64,000 bases of DNA from Micromonospora trifolii. Its GTDB lineage: Bacteria; Actinomycetota; Actinomycetes; Mycobacteriales; Micromonosporaceae. Positions 42,501-50,342 of the stretch are shown here, one piece after another; the first letter of the stretch is position 1, and every line of letters starts with the position of its first letter. The position numbers and the translations under genes are program-made. Below the pieces are notes generated by a model. That model was not told the origin of the DNA. It saw only the letters and a program-made list of their open reading frames with translations, and did no database searches. The stretch is taken from the NCBI RefSeq assembly GCF_022229005.1, contig NZ_JAKKFD010000008.1, positions 62,001 through 126,000 on the forward strand. Direction: 5' to 3'.

Positions 42501-42667
42501 CCGCGAGCAGCGGTGTGCGCGGACGGCAGGATCATTCCCAGCCGGATGTGGCCCGGATCGAGCAGGAAGTACGGCGCCGCCTCGGCGAAGTGGGCTTCGC
42601 AGAGGCGGCGCGAGAAGGCAGTCGGACGGACTGGAATCGGTTGGTCGCTGTCACGCTCGCTTCGTGA
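39530..42667 (+). CDS. AfsR/SARP-like transcriptional regulator with STAND ATPase
   Basis: 1045 residues from GTG 39530 (GCAGGA eight bases upstream; ATG 39542 also possible). Order: OmpR-like winged helix (about 1-95, MLGPFEVRTGVG, LHRLVSRLRKVLPEGS), bacterial transcriptional activation domain (about 100-245, ALALMRALAASGRDNEALLV), a STAND/AAA ATPase (Walker A GPGGSGKTRLAT, Walker B LLILDNCEHV, sensor ATSREPLGI), a winged-helix after it (LSVFSGGVSLEAAERVC) and TPR-like helices to the end. Such large SARPs switch on secondary-metabolism or nearby genes in an ATP-dependent way. Convergent with, and overlapping by 17 bases, the ABC permease. Confidence 0.94.
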   Translation: MQVGMLGPFEVRTGVGTVIDVPGARLRGLLTALALNPGHVVAKGPLVDWIWGEHPPTDAANALHRLVSRLRKVLPEGSIEGQTDGYRLIVEPDVVDAVRFERLVGLARDDEGPQRVLRLREALDLWRGAAMQDVGLVDSTALDAAVTRFDRLRLTALEDRFDVEVSLGHGPELVAELTDLVAEHPVRERLALALMRALAASGRDNEALLVYQRTSAALADALGVDPSPELSAMHVALLRGEVRRREEGRKTNLRAELSSFIGIDEAVAEVGTLVAEHRLTTLIGPGGSGKTRLATETARRMLDDLPDGAWLVEFAAIGADGDVVQATLTGLGLRDALLGEPPSMELVDRLVAAIREREALLILDNCEHVIESAAVLADRLLGECRRLRILATSREPLGITGEALWPVAPLALPDVDADPGEIEASPAVRLLRDRAGAVRRDLAVDASTLSTMARICRALDGMPLAIELAAARLRTMSIDQLARRLDDRFRLLTGGSRTALPRHRTLRAVVDWSWELLTDAERTVLRRLSVFSGGVSLEAAERVCAGDEVEQEDVLELVTALAEKSLLVAEGGEAPRYRMLGTIKEYAAHRLAEAGETDLARHAHLAYFTELTETAEPQLRRADQVKWLATLEVEHDNIGSAMRGALAAGEAHAAMRLAAGAGWYWWLGGHRTEGMELITAATGTSGEVSDEIRAIVYALVVLFINSGPGDEHQAAEWIHKAYEFSRRSNGSHPGTALVVPLERMLRAPDAILPAWEPLLNHEDPWVRALARLQLGKMRIIFGQDGREVDAYLVAALAEFRALGERFGISFALTELAELIAVRGEFVGACELYEEATAVVTEVGTVEDIIRMRSRQAQLYWLLGDEKSSAAAMAEARRCAARVTWPGALAVLALSQAELARWSGDAEEVARQVGVATTLLRDEAKQAHIRVVTHDLLGYVADDLGEARRHHSLACEAAAETGHAPSIARVLVGVADLALRRDQYEHAARLLAASSGVRGRQDHSQPDVARIEQEVRRRLGEVGFAEAAREGSRTDWNRLVAVTLAS

Positions 42668-43400
42668 ACGTGGAACGTGCCCACAGGTAGCCGACGAGAG
42701 CGATGCCGACGCACCAGGCGAGGGCGGGGATCACGTCATCGCTGGACGGCGTTCCGTTGAGGAATCCACGCAGAGTTTCGATGATCGGCGTGAAGGGCTG
42801 GTATTCCGCGAACTCCCGCAGCCCAGGCCCCATCTTGTCCGCCGGCACGATCGCGCTGCTGAAGAACGGCAGCATCACCAGCGGTACGGAGGCCAGACCC
42901 GCCGTTTCCGGAGACTTCGCCGAGAGCCCCAGGGCGACAGTGAGCCAGCCGGCGGCGAAGCCGAGCAGGACGATGATGCCGATCGCGCCGAGCCAGCCGA
43001 CGAGGCTCGCCGACGGGCTGAATCCGAGCAGGAAGGCCACTCCGACAAGGGCCGCTATGGCGACCAGGTTGGTCAGCACGCTGGCGACGACGTGACCGGT
43101 CAGCACCGCGCCGCGGGAGACGTGCATGACTTTGAACCGGTTGATGATGCCCTTCGTCATGTCGGAGTTCACAGCGGTCGCGGTGGCCCCCAGCCCGTAA
43201 CAGACCGCCAACAGCATCAGTCCGGGAGTCGCGTAGTCGATGTAGTCCACACCGACGTTGAAGGCGTCACCGAACATGTACACGAACATCAACATGATCA
43301 CGATGGGCATCAGGACCGCGTTGAACACCGAGGTCGGGTTGCGGGCGATGTGCTTGAAGTTGCGACGCAGCATGACGATCGAGTGGGACTTGGTGCTCAT
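42651..43400 (-). CDS. ABC-2 type transporter permease (DrrB-like)
   Basis: 249 residues with six membrane helices in ABC-2 order (IVMLRRNFKHIARNPTSVFN, then VLMPIVIMLMFVYMFGDAF, LMLLAVCYGLGATATAV, VVASVLTNLVAIAALVGVAF, GAIGIIVLLGFAAGWLTVAL, LAWCVGIALVGYLWA). It belongs with DrrB-type permeases that export drugs or lipids with their ATPase. The ATPase gene lies immediately upstream with a four-base overlap. Confidence 0.92.
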   Translation of the reverse strand: MSTKSHSIVMLRRNFKHIARNPTSVFNAVLMPIVIMLMFVYMFGDAFNVGVDYIDYATPGLMLLAVCYGLGATATAVNSDMTKGIINRFKVMHVSRGAVLTGHVVASVLTNLVAIAALVGVAFLLGFSPSASLVGWLGAIGIIVLLGFAAGWLTVALGLSAKSPETAGLASVPLVMLPFFSSAIVPADKMGPGLREFAEYQPFTPIIETLRGFLNGTPSSDDVIPALAWCVGIALVGYLWARSTFTKRA

Positions 43401-44341
43401 TTCGCGGAAACCTCCTGGGTGCGGCTGCCCGTCAGGGCGAGGAAGACGTCGTCGAGGTCCGGCGTCTGCACGGAGAACCCTTCAGCGCTGATCGCGTACT
43501 CGTCGAGCCGGTCCAGCAGGGCCCGCAGCGAGGCCGTTCCGCCATCGCTGGGAACCCGCAGCGCCAGTGCCTCGTCGTCGCGAGTGGCGCCGGTGAGGAC
43601 CCGGGCGGCCGCGTCGAGTTCGGCGACGGTGGTGAACCGGAGCCGGACGTGAGTGCCGGGGATCTGGCGCTTGAGCTCGTCGGGCGTGCCCTGGGCGACC
43701 AGACGTCCCTGGTCGAGTACGGCGATCCGGTCGGCGAGCTGATCGGCCTCCTCCAGGTACTGAGTGGTGAGGAAGATCGTCACGCCGTCGGCCACCAGGT
43801 CACGGATGATCGACCACATCGTGCGGCGGCTGCGGGGATCGAGGCCCGTCGTCGGCTCGTCGAGGAAGATGATCCGCGGGCCGCCGACGAGCGTCATCGC
43901 CAGATCCAGCTTGCGGCGCATACCACCGGAGTAGGTCGACACCGACTTCTGTGCCGACTCCACCAGATCGAACCGCTCCAGCAGTTCCGTGACGACCCGC
44001 GTGCCGTCCTTGCCGGGCACCTGGCTGAGATCCACCATCAGCTGCAGGTTCTCTCGGCCGGTAAGCAGCTCGTCCACCGCCGCGAACTGACCGGTGACAC
44101 CGATCGCCGCGCGCACCGCTCTGGCCTCGGTGGCGGCGTCGTGCCCCGCGATGCGTACGGTCCCACCGTCGGCCTTCACCAACGTGGTCAGCACGTTCAC
44201 CGTCGTCGTCTTACCCGCCCCGTTCGGACCGAGCAGGGAGAAGATCGTGCCCGCAGGGACATCCAGATCGATGCCATCGAGCACGACCTTGTCCTTGTAG
44301 GCCTTCCGCAGCCCGGAGACTGCAATCGCTGAACTCGTCAT
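43397..44341 (-). CDS. ABC transporter ATP-binding protein (DrrA-like)
   Basis: 314 residues. ATPase domain about 1-225: Walker A GPNGAGKTTTVNVL, Q-loop TGQFAAVDELLTGREN, signature YSGGMRRKLDLAM, Walker B RIIFLDEPTTGLDPRSR, and the H-loop region; then a DrrA-type C-terminal domain (about 235-314). It energises the DrrB-like permease next to it. The pair could export an antibiotic or membrane lipid; substrate unknown. Start ATG 44341. Confidence 0.93.
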   Translation of the reverse strand: MTSSAIAVSGLRKAYKDKVVLDGIDLDVPAGTIFSLLGPNGAGKTTTVNVLTTLVKADGGTVRIAGHDAATEARAVRAAIGVTGQFAAVDELLTGRENLQLMVDLSQVPGKDGTRVVTELLERFDLVESAQKSVSTYSGGMRRKLDLAMTLVGGPRIIFLDEPTTGLDPRSRRTMWSIIRDLVADGVTIFLTTQYLEEADQLADRIAVLDQGRLVAQGTPDELKRQIPGTHVRLRFTTVAELDAAARVLTGATRDDEALALRVPSDGGTASLRALLDRLDEYAISAEGFSVQTPDLDDVFLALTGSRTQEVSAK

Positions 44342-44501
44342 GCGACTACCATCGGCGGCTGGGCTGTCACCCCCCTGTCATGGCCCTGACACGGCCACTG
44401 ACACCGGGTTTCACCACGTCAGGCCCCCATTCGGCAGTGGCGGCGTTACCGACTGCGGCCCGCCGGTTCGGTCGGACGACGCCGCGCCGGACCCCCGGCC
44501 G

Positions 44502-44855
44502 TCAGGTGGCGGCCCGGAACTCCTGGTGGCGGCGGAGCAGCTCCCGTAGGGCATTGATCTCGGCGGCCAGCGCGGCCTGCCCCTGCTCGGTGATCCTGAT
44601 CCAGGTCTTGGGCCTGCGGCCGTGGTAGCCCCGTTCGATCTGGATGAGGTCGGCCTCCTCCAGCACGGCGAGGTGTCGGGAGAGGTTGCCTGCGGTGAGT
44701 TCGAGTGCGTCGCGCAGGTAGGCGACCTCCACCCGCTCGGCCTCGGCGGCGATGGTGAGGATGCCGAGCCGGTTGCGTTGGTGGACGGTGTCGCTGAGCC
44801 CGTTCGTCGGGTGCCCGCGGTTTCCGGCGCCGACGGCCTCGTCGTTGCTGCTCAC
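44502..44855 (-). CDS. Winged-helix regulator (PadR/ArsR-like)
   Basis: 117 residues from GTG 44855. Helix-turn-helix core: NRLGILTIAAEAERVEVAYL, LTAGNLSRHLAVLEEADLI, then the wing IERGYHGRRPKTWIRITEQG and a C-terminal helix for dimerisation. No metal-binding cysteines, so not a metal sensor. Coupled by a four-base overlap (GTGA) to the upstream membrane protein gene, an arrangement seen where the regulator controls the membrane protein; it may also control the ABC genes 160 bases downstream on the same strand. Confidence 0.88.
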   Translation of the reverse strand: MSSNDEAVGAGNRGHPTNGLSDTVHQRNRLGILTIAAEAERVEVAYLRDALELTAGNLSRHLAVLEEADLIQIERGYHGRRPKTWIRITEQGQAALAAEINALRELLRRHQEFRAAT

Positions 44856-45607
44856 GCCGACCTCTTGATCGTGTTGAGGAGGGCGATGCCGCCGCCGACG
44901 AGCAGGATCGGCGCGGGCAGGAGAGCCGCCAGCAGGAGGCTGTAGCGGTTCAGGTCCCCCGGCTCGAAGTTCGCGGTCTGGAAGTAGATGTTCACGAGGA
45001 CGACCGCTGCGGCGTAGACCGCGGCCACGACCGTCAGGCCACGGCTGCGTTCCAGTCGAGCCAGGACCAGCAAACCCACAGCGATGACCAGGTGCGGGAA
45101 CATGCCGCGATCGGAGATGCCCAGCAGCGGTGTGGTCACCCAACTGGTCGCGCTCGAAACCGCCGTCGCCGTGTTGAGCAACAGGTACCGCAGCACGATC
45201 GGCAGCACGAGACCGACGATGGTGCCCACGATGCCGGCGATGACGTACGGCCGAGCCGGTGTCTGGACGCCCACCCGCACACCATGCCACCGATACCACC
45301 AGAGGCTGAGCAGGTAGCCGCCGATGAGCGCCGCCAGCCAGTACCAGCCGAGGGTCGCGGAGCGTTCGAGGAAGTCCCCACCGAGGCCGGTCAGTGCGGG
45401 GTTGTCCTGCCCGCCGCGCATGGCGAGCGGGTCGACCGACTCGACGTACAGGGGTGCGGCCGCCGCCATCAGGAGACCGAACAGCAGCAGCGGCAACCAG
45501 TAGGCGTTGCGGACGGCGCGAGTGCGTCGCTGGAGGGCGGTCACCGAGGCCAGCAGCTCTGCCGGTGTGTCGCCGCTGTTCGGCGCGGTGCTCGATCGGT
45601 CGGACAC
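44852..45607 (-). CDS. Six-helix membrane protein, unknown
   Basis: 251 residues from GTG 45607, which has GGAGG five bases upstream. After a short cytoplasmic N-terminus come about seven helices (WLPLLLFGLLMAAAAPLYV, LGWYWLAALIGGYLLSLWWY, YVIAGIVGTIVGLVLPIVLR, HLVIAVGLLVLARL, LTVVAAVYAAAVVLVNIYF, LLLAALLPAPILLVGGGIAL). No family recognised. First gene of a two-gene unit with the winged-helix regulator. Confidence 0.82.
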   Translation of the reverse strand: MSDRSSTAPNSGDTPAELLASVTALQRRTRAVRNAYWLPLLLFGLLMAAAAPLYVESVDPLAMRGGQDNPALTGLGGDFLERSATLGWYWLAALIGGYLLSLWWYRWHGVRVGVQTPARPYVIAGIVGTIVGLVLPIVLRYLLLNTATAVSSATSWVTTPLLGISDRGMFPHLVIAVGLLVLARLERSRGLTVVAAVYAAAVVLVNIYFQTANFEPGDLNRYSLLLAALLPAPILLVGGGIALLNTIKRSA

Positions 45608-45768
45608 GGTGACCTCCAGGCTGCTGCGCGAATGCTGCACTACCAATAGGTTTGCATCACAAATCATTCTGCGCAAGAGTTCCGGGAAGTGATGACATGC
45701 GCGGGGATCGACAGCGGTAGTTCCTGCCGGACCCCGGCACCGGCTAGGGTCCGGCTTGGAGGTGGTCC

Positions 45769-46134
45769 GTGTTCACCGAAGCGTTTCCGATCGTGACGAC
45801 ACCTGACCTGCCACGACTGATCGCGTTCTACCGGGACGTGGTCGGCTTCGAGCTGACCTACCGGTTCCCGGACGAGGGCGCACCGGAGTTCGTCGCTCTC
45901 CGGCTGGGCAGCAGCGAGCTCGGCCTGGCCGCCAACCCGGAGGCTGGCGAGCCGGCCGACTCGCACCGCTGGGAGTTGTGCGTCTACGCCGACGACTGCG
46001 ACGCAGCAGTGGGCGCGCTGCGCACGGGTGGGGCGACAGTCACCGAGGAGCCGGTCGACCAGCCCTGGGGTGAACGGTCCGCGCGGGTCACCGACCCCGA
46101 CGGCAACCGGTTGCTGGTGCTGGCCCGGCTGTAG
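45769..46134 (+). CDS. VOC-family (glyoxalase/bleomycin-resistance) protein
   Basis: 121 residues from GTG 45769, preceded by GGAGG. Paired beta-alpha-beta-beta-beta modules: FPIVTTPDLPRLIAFYRDVV with FVALRLGSSELGLA, and ELCVYADDCDAAVGALRTGG with ARVTDPDGNRLLVL. VOC proteins include lactoylglutathione lyases, dioxygenases and drug-binding proteins; the metal ligands are not complete enough to choose. A -10 like TAGGGT lies at 45744-45749. Confidence 0.88.
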   Translation: MFTEAFPIVTTPDLPRLIAFYRDVVGFELTYRFPDEGAPEFVALRLGSSELGLAANPEAGEPADSHRWELCVYADDCDAAVGALRTGGATVTEEPVDQPWGERSARVTDPDGNRLLVLARL

Positions 46135-46158
46135 ACGACCCTAATGGAGAGAGTGCTG

Positions 46159-46803
46159 TCATCGTCTCCAGAACAGGAGATGGGTGACACCGCTGGGGCT
46201 GGACACCGACTCGAGGTGGAAGCGGTCGAGCAACTCGTCGGGGCTGTCCCACAACCGCTCACCCCGTTCGAAGTCGACGGGCGCCACGGCGATATGCATC
46301 GTGTCGACCAAGTCAGCCTCGATGAACTCGCGGATGGTGGCGACCCCACCACCGAGGCGTACGTCCCGACCGTCGGCTGCCTGCTTGGCCTCCGCCAGTG
46401 CCTCGGCCGGGCTGACATCGCGGAAGTGGAACGTGGTGTCGGACAGACTGAACGACGGGCGCACGTGGTGGGTGAGTACGAAGACCGGCGTGTGGAACGG
46501 CGGGTTGTCCCCCCACCATCCCTGCCACTCGTGGTCCTGCCAGGGGCCACGCTGGGGGCCGAACTTGTTGCGACCCATGATCTCCGCGCCGATGTTGCAC
46601 TCGGCGTCGCGGGTCAGGTAGTCGTCCAGGCCACGGGTGCCGCCCGGCTCGGTGCGATACACGAAGCTGGCGGTCGCGGCACGCCAGGAGAACAGCGGGG
46701 TGGGGTCCGCGTGACCGAAGGGCCGTTCCAGGCTCTGCCCCTCGCCGGTCCCGAACCCGTCGCGCGAGACGTTGAAGCACTGCACCCGCAACAGTTGCGC
46801 CAT
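46159..46803 (-). CDS. Dihydrofolate reductase-like (RibD C-terminal) protein, copy 1
   Basis: 214 residues of the RibD/DHFR-like family: an N-terminal strand (AQLLRVQCFNVSRDGFGTGE), EIMGRNKFGPQRGPW, the VFVLTHHVRP strand, VRLGGGVATIREFIEADLVD and AVAPVDFERGERLWD. These small NADPH-dependent proteins are common in actinomycetes, mostly with unknown substrates. Next to and on the same strand as a second member; the two genes may be a tandem duplication that has diverged. Confidence 0.85.
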   Translation of the reverse strand: MAQLLRVQCFNVSRDGFGTGEGQSLERPFGHADPTPLFSWRAATASFVYRTEPGGTRGLDDYLTRDAECNIGAEIMGRNKFGPQRGPWQDHEWQGWWGDNPPFHTPVFVLTHHVRPSFSLSDTTFHFRDVSPAEALAEAKQAADGRDVRLGGGVATIREFIEADLVDTMHIAVAPVDFERGERLWDSPDELLDRFHLESVSSPSGVTHLLFWRR

Positions 46804-46835
46804 GGTGGCTCCTCCTTCCTTCGATGGGCCGGGGT

Positions 46836-47540
46836 TCAGTTCGTGGTGACCGTCGGGCCGCCACCGCTGCCCCGGTCGTCGAGCACGAGCGGGGCGCGGC
46901 CGCGCACCGCGTACCGGATGTGGGTCACCTGCGGGGTGGCGAGGACGCGGGTCGGCGTCAGCTCGACCCCCTCCCGGTCGCCCAGGTCGAGGTCCGCGTC
47001 GAAGAGCCGCAGGCCGGTGCCGAGTACGACGGGTACGACGTGCAGTTCCAACTCGTCGAGCAGGCCGGCCTTGAGCACCTGCCGCACGAGGCTGCCGCCT
47101 CCGGCCACCGCGACATCCTTGCCACCGGCCACGGCGCGTGCCTGCTCGACGGCGCTGGCCACGCCATCGGTGACGTAGGTGAAGCTGGTGCCCCCTCCCT
47201 TCAGCAGCCGCTGGCGGGGGCGGTGGGTGACGACGAAGACCGGTGCGCGAAACGGCGGCTCCTCACCCCAGGGGATCTCACCCCCGTCGGCCATCCGGCG
47301 CCCCATCACGTATGCGCCGGCCGCACCGAACGACTCGGCGATCACCTCGGAGTTGGTGTCCTGCTCTCCGCCGGCGAAGCCCTGCCGTTCGCGCCAGGCA
47401 GCGGCTTCGGTCGCCCAGCGGGTGACCCGGAAGAACTTGGCGCTCTCCGCCGAGTCCATCCAGTTGCCGTTCCCATCGAACTGGGGGCCGGCGTAGAAGC
47501 CGTCCACCGACACCGACAGCTGTGCGGTCACCTTCGTCAT
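46836..47540 (-). CDS. Dihydrofolate reductase-like (RibD C-terminal) protein, copy 2
   Basis: 234 residues from ATG 47540. Same fold as its neighbour: TKVTAQLSVSVDGFYAGP, AYVMGRRMADGGEIPW, VFVVTHRPRQRLL, VAVAGGGSLVRQVLKAG and VVPVVLGTGLRLFDADL. It keeps the NADPH-binding GRR and GGG motifs. Two adjacent copies of different sequence suggest separate substrates. Confidence 0.85.
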   Translation of the reverse strand: MTKVTAQLSVSVDGFYAGPQFDGNGNWMDSAESAKFFRVTRWATEAAAWRERQGFAGGEQDTNSEVIAESFGAAGAYVMGRRMADGGEIPWGEEPPFRAPVFVVTHRPRQRLLKGGGTSFTYVTDGVASAVEQARAVAGGKDVAVAGGGSLVRQVLKAGLLDELELHVVPVVLGTGLRLFDADLDLGDREGVELTPTRVLATPQVTHIRYAVRGRAPLVLDDRGSGGGPTVTTN

Positions 47541-47616
47541 CGCGCCTGGTCCTCTCCTCGGGCGACACCCCGCCTGGGTGCCGCTCACCGAAAGGTCGGA
47601 GCCGATCGCGATGCCC

Positions 47617-48045
47617 CTACCGGGAGGAAGTGTGACCTGTGTCACCGGTCGGCTCGGTCAGGAGCCACCTCCCGGCGTGTTCCGGGTCGCGCGACCAGTG
47701 CATCCGGCGCTTCTCCTCGGGGCGAGGGCTCCAGTCCCGGTAGGGCGTGAGGGCCACCCGCCAGGCGATCACCGTGAAGACGTAGATGCCCGGGCCGACC
47801 AGCCAGAGCAGGGCGTCGCGTCGCCGGTAGGAGGCGTACGGCGCCAGCCACGCGGTCGCCGCCATCGGCACTGCGACAGTGCTGAGGTCGGCGAGCGGCC
47901 CGCGGCCGAACCGGGCCTCGATCAGCTCGCGAAGAACGAGGGACGGAACGACCACCCCGACCAGCAACGCCACAGTGCGGATCATGCGGATCCGACGCGT
48001 CCGGCGATCCGGGGAGACGCGGGCGGCAGGTGCTTCGGCGGGCAT
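47617..48045 (-). CDS. Small membrane protein, unknown
   Basis: 142 residues from ATG 48045. Basic N-terminus with an Arg-rich stretch, two or three helices (VALLVGVVVPSLVLRELI, LSTVAVPMAATAWLAPYAS, LLWLVGPGIYVFTVIAWRVA) and a Trp/Arg-rich cytoplasmic end (HWSRDPEHAGRWLL). No family recognised. The longer frame upstream of the ATG has an unusual Arg/Pro composition. Confidence 0.65.
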   Translation of the reverse strand: MPAEAPAARVSPDRRTRRIRMIRTVALLVGVVVPSLVLRELIEARFGRGPLADLSTVAVPMAATAWLAPYASYRRRDALLWLVGPGIYVFTVIAWRVALTPYRDWSPRPEEKRRMHWSRDPEHAGRWLLTEPTGDTGHTSSR

Positions 48046-48377
48046 CCCCGGAGGGTACGGGCTGGTCGCAGCGGGAGATCTAGGACTTCCGGTCGGCGAA
48101 GGTCGGGTGGCGAAGGTGTTCCGGACGCCGGCCCTGACTGGGCGCGGGTGCCCGGCCCGGCCAGGAATAGCGATCATGCGCATTTGAGGGATTTAGCCCG
48201 CCCTTTCGGCGATCGACCCTTCGGTCCAGAAGGGCGGCGATTTATGGACGGGCCGGGTGGACCTTTTCCTAAGGCAACAACATTGATCTATCTGGTTAGG
48301 TGCAGTATCGTCGGTCCAAGCCGACAGCGTTTAGGCGTGGCACGGGGCTAGCCAAATGCTGCGGCACAGGAGGAAAT
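48046..48377. other. Intergenic region with promoter of the low-GC gene
   Basis: No gene seen. It holds a CGCCCTT/AAGGGCG stem-loop at 48199-48236, and from about 48180 the GC content falls. A -35 TTGATC (48283-48288) and -10 TATCGT (48306-48311), 17 bases apart, lead to the gene at 48378. Confidence 0.5.
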
Positions 48378-48815
48378 ATGTTGCTGCGTCGCATCCTGAC
48401 AATTTTTACGCTGGCGACCATCGCTGCCGCAGCCACCACGACGCCTGTAATGGCTGCTCCGGTGGGTGAAGTAGGAACCATGGCAACGACCTGCAACAAG
48501 TGGATTTCCTACAACGGGGCCGACGTGCCTGCGTACGGAAGCAGCGTCAATTGCTCGCTGCGCCGGGGCAATGTGAACTCTGCCGTCTTTCAGCTGCAGG
48601 TCACAATGAACGTCTGCTACGAATGGGTTCTCCGTAGTAAGGGCATCTATCCGCTCACCGGCGATAGCAACTTTGGCCCAACTACCGAAAAGGCACTACG
48701 AGCCGTTCAGGCTGCGGAATCCATTCCCGCCGACGGCGTGTATGGCCCGTATACCCGTTCGTCGATTTATCACCAGCGTTCAAATGGTGGCGTGCCCTGC
48801 CTGCAGGTGCCGTAA
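48378..48815 (+). CDS. Secreted peptidoglycan-binding protein, low GC
   Basis: 145 residues. Signal peptide (about 1-27, LTIFTLATIAAAATTTPVMA), then a PG_binding_1 domain of three helices (about 65-125: SAVFQLQVTMNVCYEWVL, NFGPTTEKALRAVQ, IPADGVYGPYTRSSI). Four cysteines in the mature part suggest two disulfides. It has no catalytic domain and may act as a secreted wall-binding protein, possibly an inhibitor or effector. Strong ribosome site AGGAGG just before ATG 48378. Codon use (ATT, TTT, AAT, ACA, TCG) and base composition differ from all neighbours, pointing to recent acquisition. Confidence 0.88.
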   Translation: MLLRRILTIFTLATIAAAATTTPVMAAPVGEVGTMATTCNKWISYNGADVPAYGSSVNCSLRRGNVNSAVFQLQVTMNVCYEWVLRSKGIYPLTGDSNFGPTTEKALRAVQAAESIPADGVYGPYTRSSIYHQRSNGGVPCLQVP

Positions 48816-48947
48816 ACCGTAGTCGCTCGGATCGGAGGGTGGCCGGCGGGCAAGCCGCAGGTCGCCCTCCGGCAGGCCGCCGTGAGGTCCACAGCAGAAC
48901 GATAGCGAGAACCCGGCCCCGCCGTTGTCCCAGCTAGGCTGGCGATC

Positions 48948-49829
48948 ATGCGGATTGGCATCGTGATCCTGCCGGACCAGCGGTGGGCGGAGTCGCAGCG
49001 TCGCTGGCGACAGGTCGACGAGTGGGGCTTCGACCACGCCTGGACGTACGACCACCTGGGCTGGCGTGACCTGGTCGACGGCCCGTGGTTCGACTCGATG
49101 GCCACGCTCACCGCCGCCGCCACGGTGACCTCGCGGATTCGGCTGGGCACCCTCGTGGCGTCGCCGAACTTCCGGCACCCGGCCGCGTTCGCCCGGCAGA
49201 TCACCACTGTGGACGACGTCTCCGTCGGCCGGCTGCTGCTCGGCCTGGGCGCGGGCGGCATCGGCTTCGACTCGGCGGTGCTGGGCGGGGAGACGTTGCC
49301 GCCGCGTCAGCGGGTCGACAGGTTCGCCGAGTTCACCGAGTTGTTGGACCTGATCCTGCGGGAGGACGGCACCACCTGGCGTGGCGACTGGTTCGCCGCT
49401 GTGGATGCCCGCAACAACCCCGGCTGCGTGCAGCAGCCCCGGGTGCCGTTCGTGGTGGCCGCCAACGGGCCGCGGTCGATGCGGTTGGTGGCCCGTTTCG
49501 GGCAGGGGTGGGTGACCACCGGCACCGGTGACGACAACGACCTGGCGGGTTGGTGGGCGAGTGTGTCGGCGCTGTCCGCGCGGATGGACCGAACCCTTGA
49601 CGAGGCCGGCCGCGATCCGGCCAGCCTGGACCGCTACCTCTCGCTGGACGCGGCACCGGTCTTCTCGCTGAGCAGCGCACAGTTCTTCGCCGATCAGGTC
49701 GGCCGGGCCGCCGAGCTGGGCTTTACCGACGTGGTGACGCACTGGCCACGCGCCAGCAGCTGGTACGCCGGTGACGAGGCCATCCTGGTGGACGTGGCGA
49801 CGCGGTTGCTGCCACAACTACGCGGCTGA
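48948..49829 (+). CDS. LLM-class flavin- or F420-dependent oxidoreductase
   Basis: 293-residue luciferase-like TIM barrel: RIGIVILPDQRWAESQRRW, FDHAWTYDHLGWRDL, TVTSRIRLGTLVASPNFRHP, GRLLLGLGAGGIGFDS and VAANGPRSMRLVARFGQGWV. The NFRHP and GLGAG motifs fit F420-dependent members, which mycobacteria and actinomycetes use widely, but FMN is possible. Substrate unknown. The transcript looks leaderless: TAGGCT (48935-48940), seven bases, then ATG 48948. Confidence 0.9.
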   Translation: MRIGIVILPDQRWAESQRRWRQVDEWGFDHAWTYDHLGWRDLVDGPWFDSMATLTAAATVTSRIRLGTLVASPNFRHPAAFARQITTVDDVSVGRLLLGLGAGGIGFDSAVLGGETLPPRQRVDRFAEFTELLDLILREDGTTWRGDWFAAVDARNNPGCVQQPRVPFVVAANGPRSMRLVARFGQGWVTTGTGDDNDLAGWWASVSALSARMDRTLDEAGRDPASLDRYLSLDAAPVFSLSSAQFFADQVGRAAELGFTDVVTHWPRASSWYAGDEAILVDVATRLLPQLRG

Positions 49830-49853
49830 GGCCGACGCACCGACCCGACCGGG

Positions 49854-50285
49854 TCAGGTGCCGAGGTCGCCGCTGGCCACCCCGCCCTCGCCGCCGGACA
49901 CCAGGCGGAAGCGCAGGCAGACGACCGGGGTGTCGCCGTCGACAGGTGTGCCGAGCCGCGCCCAGTAGGTCGAGTGCCCGGCCCGCCACTCCTCGATCGA
50001 GCGGTCGCCCTCGCCCTCGGCATGGGCGAAGTCCCAGGGCACGTCGGCGAAGCGGACCACCTCGACACCGGTGATCTCCACGACGCCGGCCAGTGCGTTG
50101 TCGTCGTCGACCAGGGCCAGGCGTTCGCCGACGTGCTCCAACTCCTCGCCTTCCTCCGCGTACTCGGCGAGCCGGCCGGCCGTCGCGGTCTTCACACCGG
50201 CCAGCACCAGTGTGTTGAGGGTTGCCCGCAACTCGCCGGGGGTGCCGAGGGCGAGGGCGCGCAGTTCACCGATCCGAGGCCACAT
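49854..50285 (-). CDS. ASCH-domain protein
   Basis: 143 residues: ASCH/PUA-like beta-barrel (LALGTPGELRATLNTLVLAG, VKTATAGRLAEYAEEGEELE, LALVDDDNALAGVVEITGVE, VPWDFAHAEGEGDRSIEEW). ASCH domains bind RNA or modified nucleosides; some are amidohydrolases of acetylated nucleosides. Start ATG 50285 appears leaderless (minus-strand TAGCCT, seven bases, ATG). Converges on the LLM gene with a 24-base gap. Confidence 0.88.
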   Translation of the reverse strand: MWPRIGELRALALGTPGELRATLNTLVLAGVKTATAGRLAEYAEEGEELEHVGERLALVDDDNALAGVVEITGVEVVRFADVPWDFAHAEGEGDRSIEEWRAGHSTYWARLGTPVDGDTPVVCLRFRLVSGGEGGVASGDLGT

Positions 50286-50342
50286 CCTGCCGAGGCTAGG
50301 CCAGCACCGACCGGATCGCCGCCGCAATACCCGTTGCCGCGC

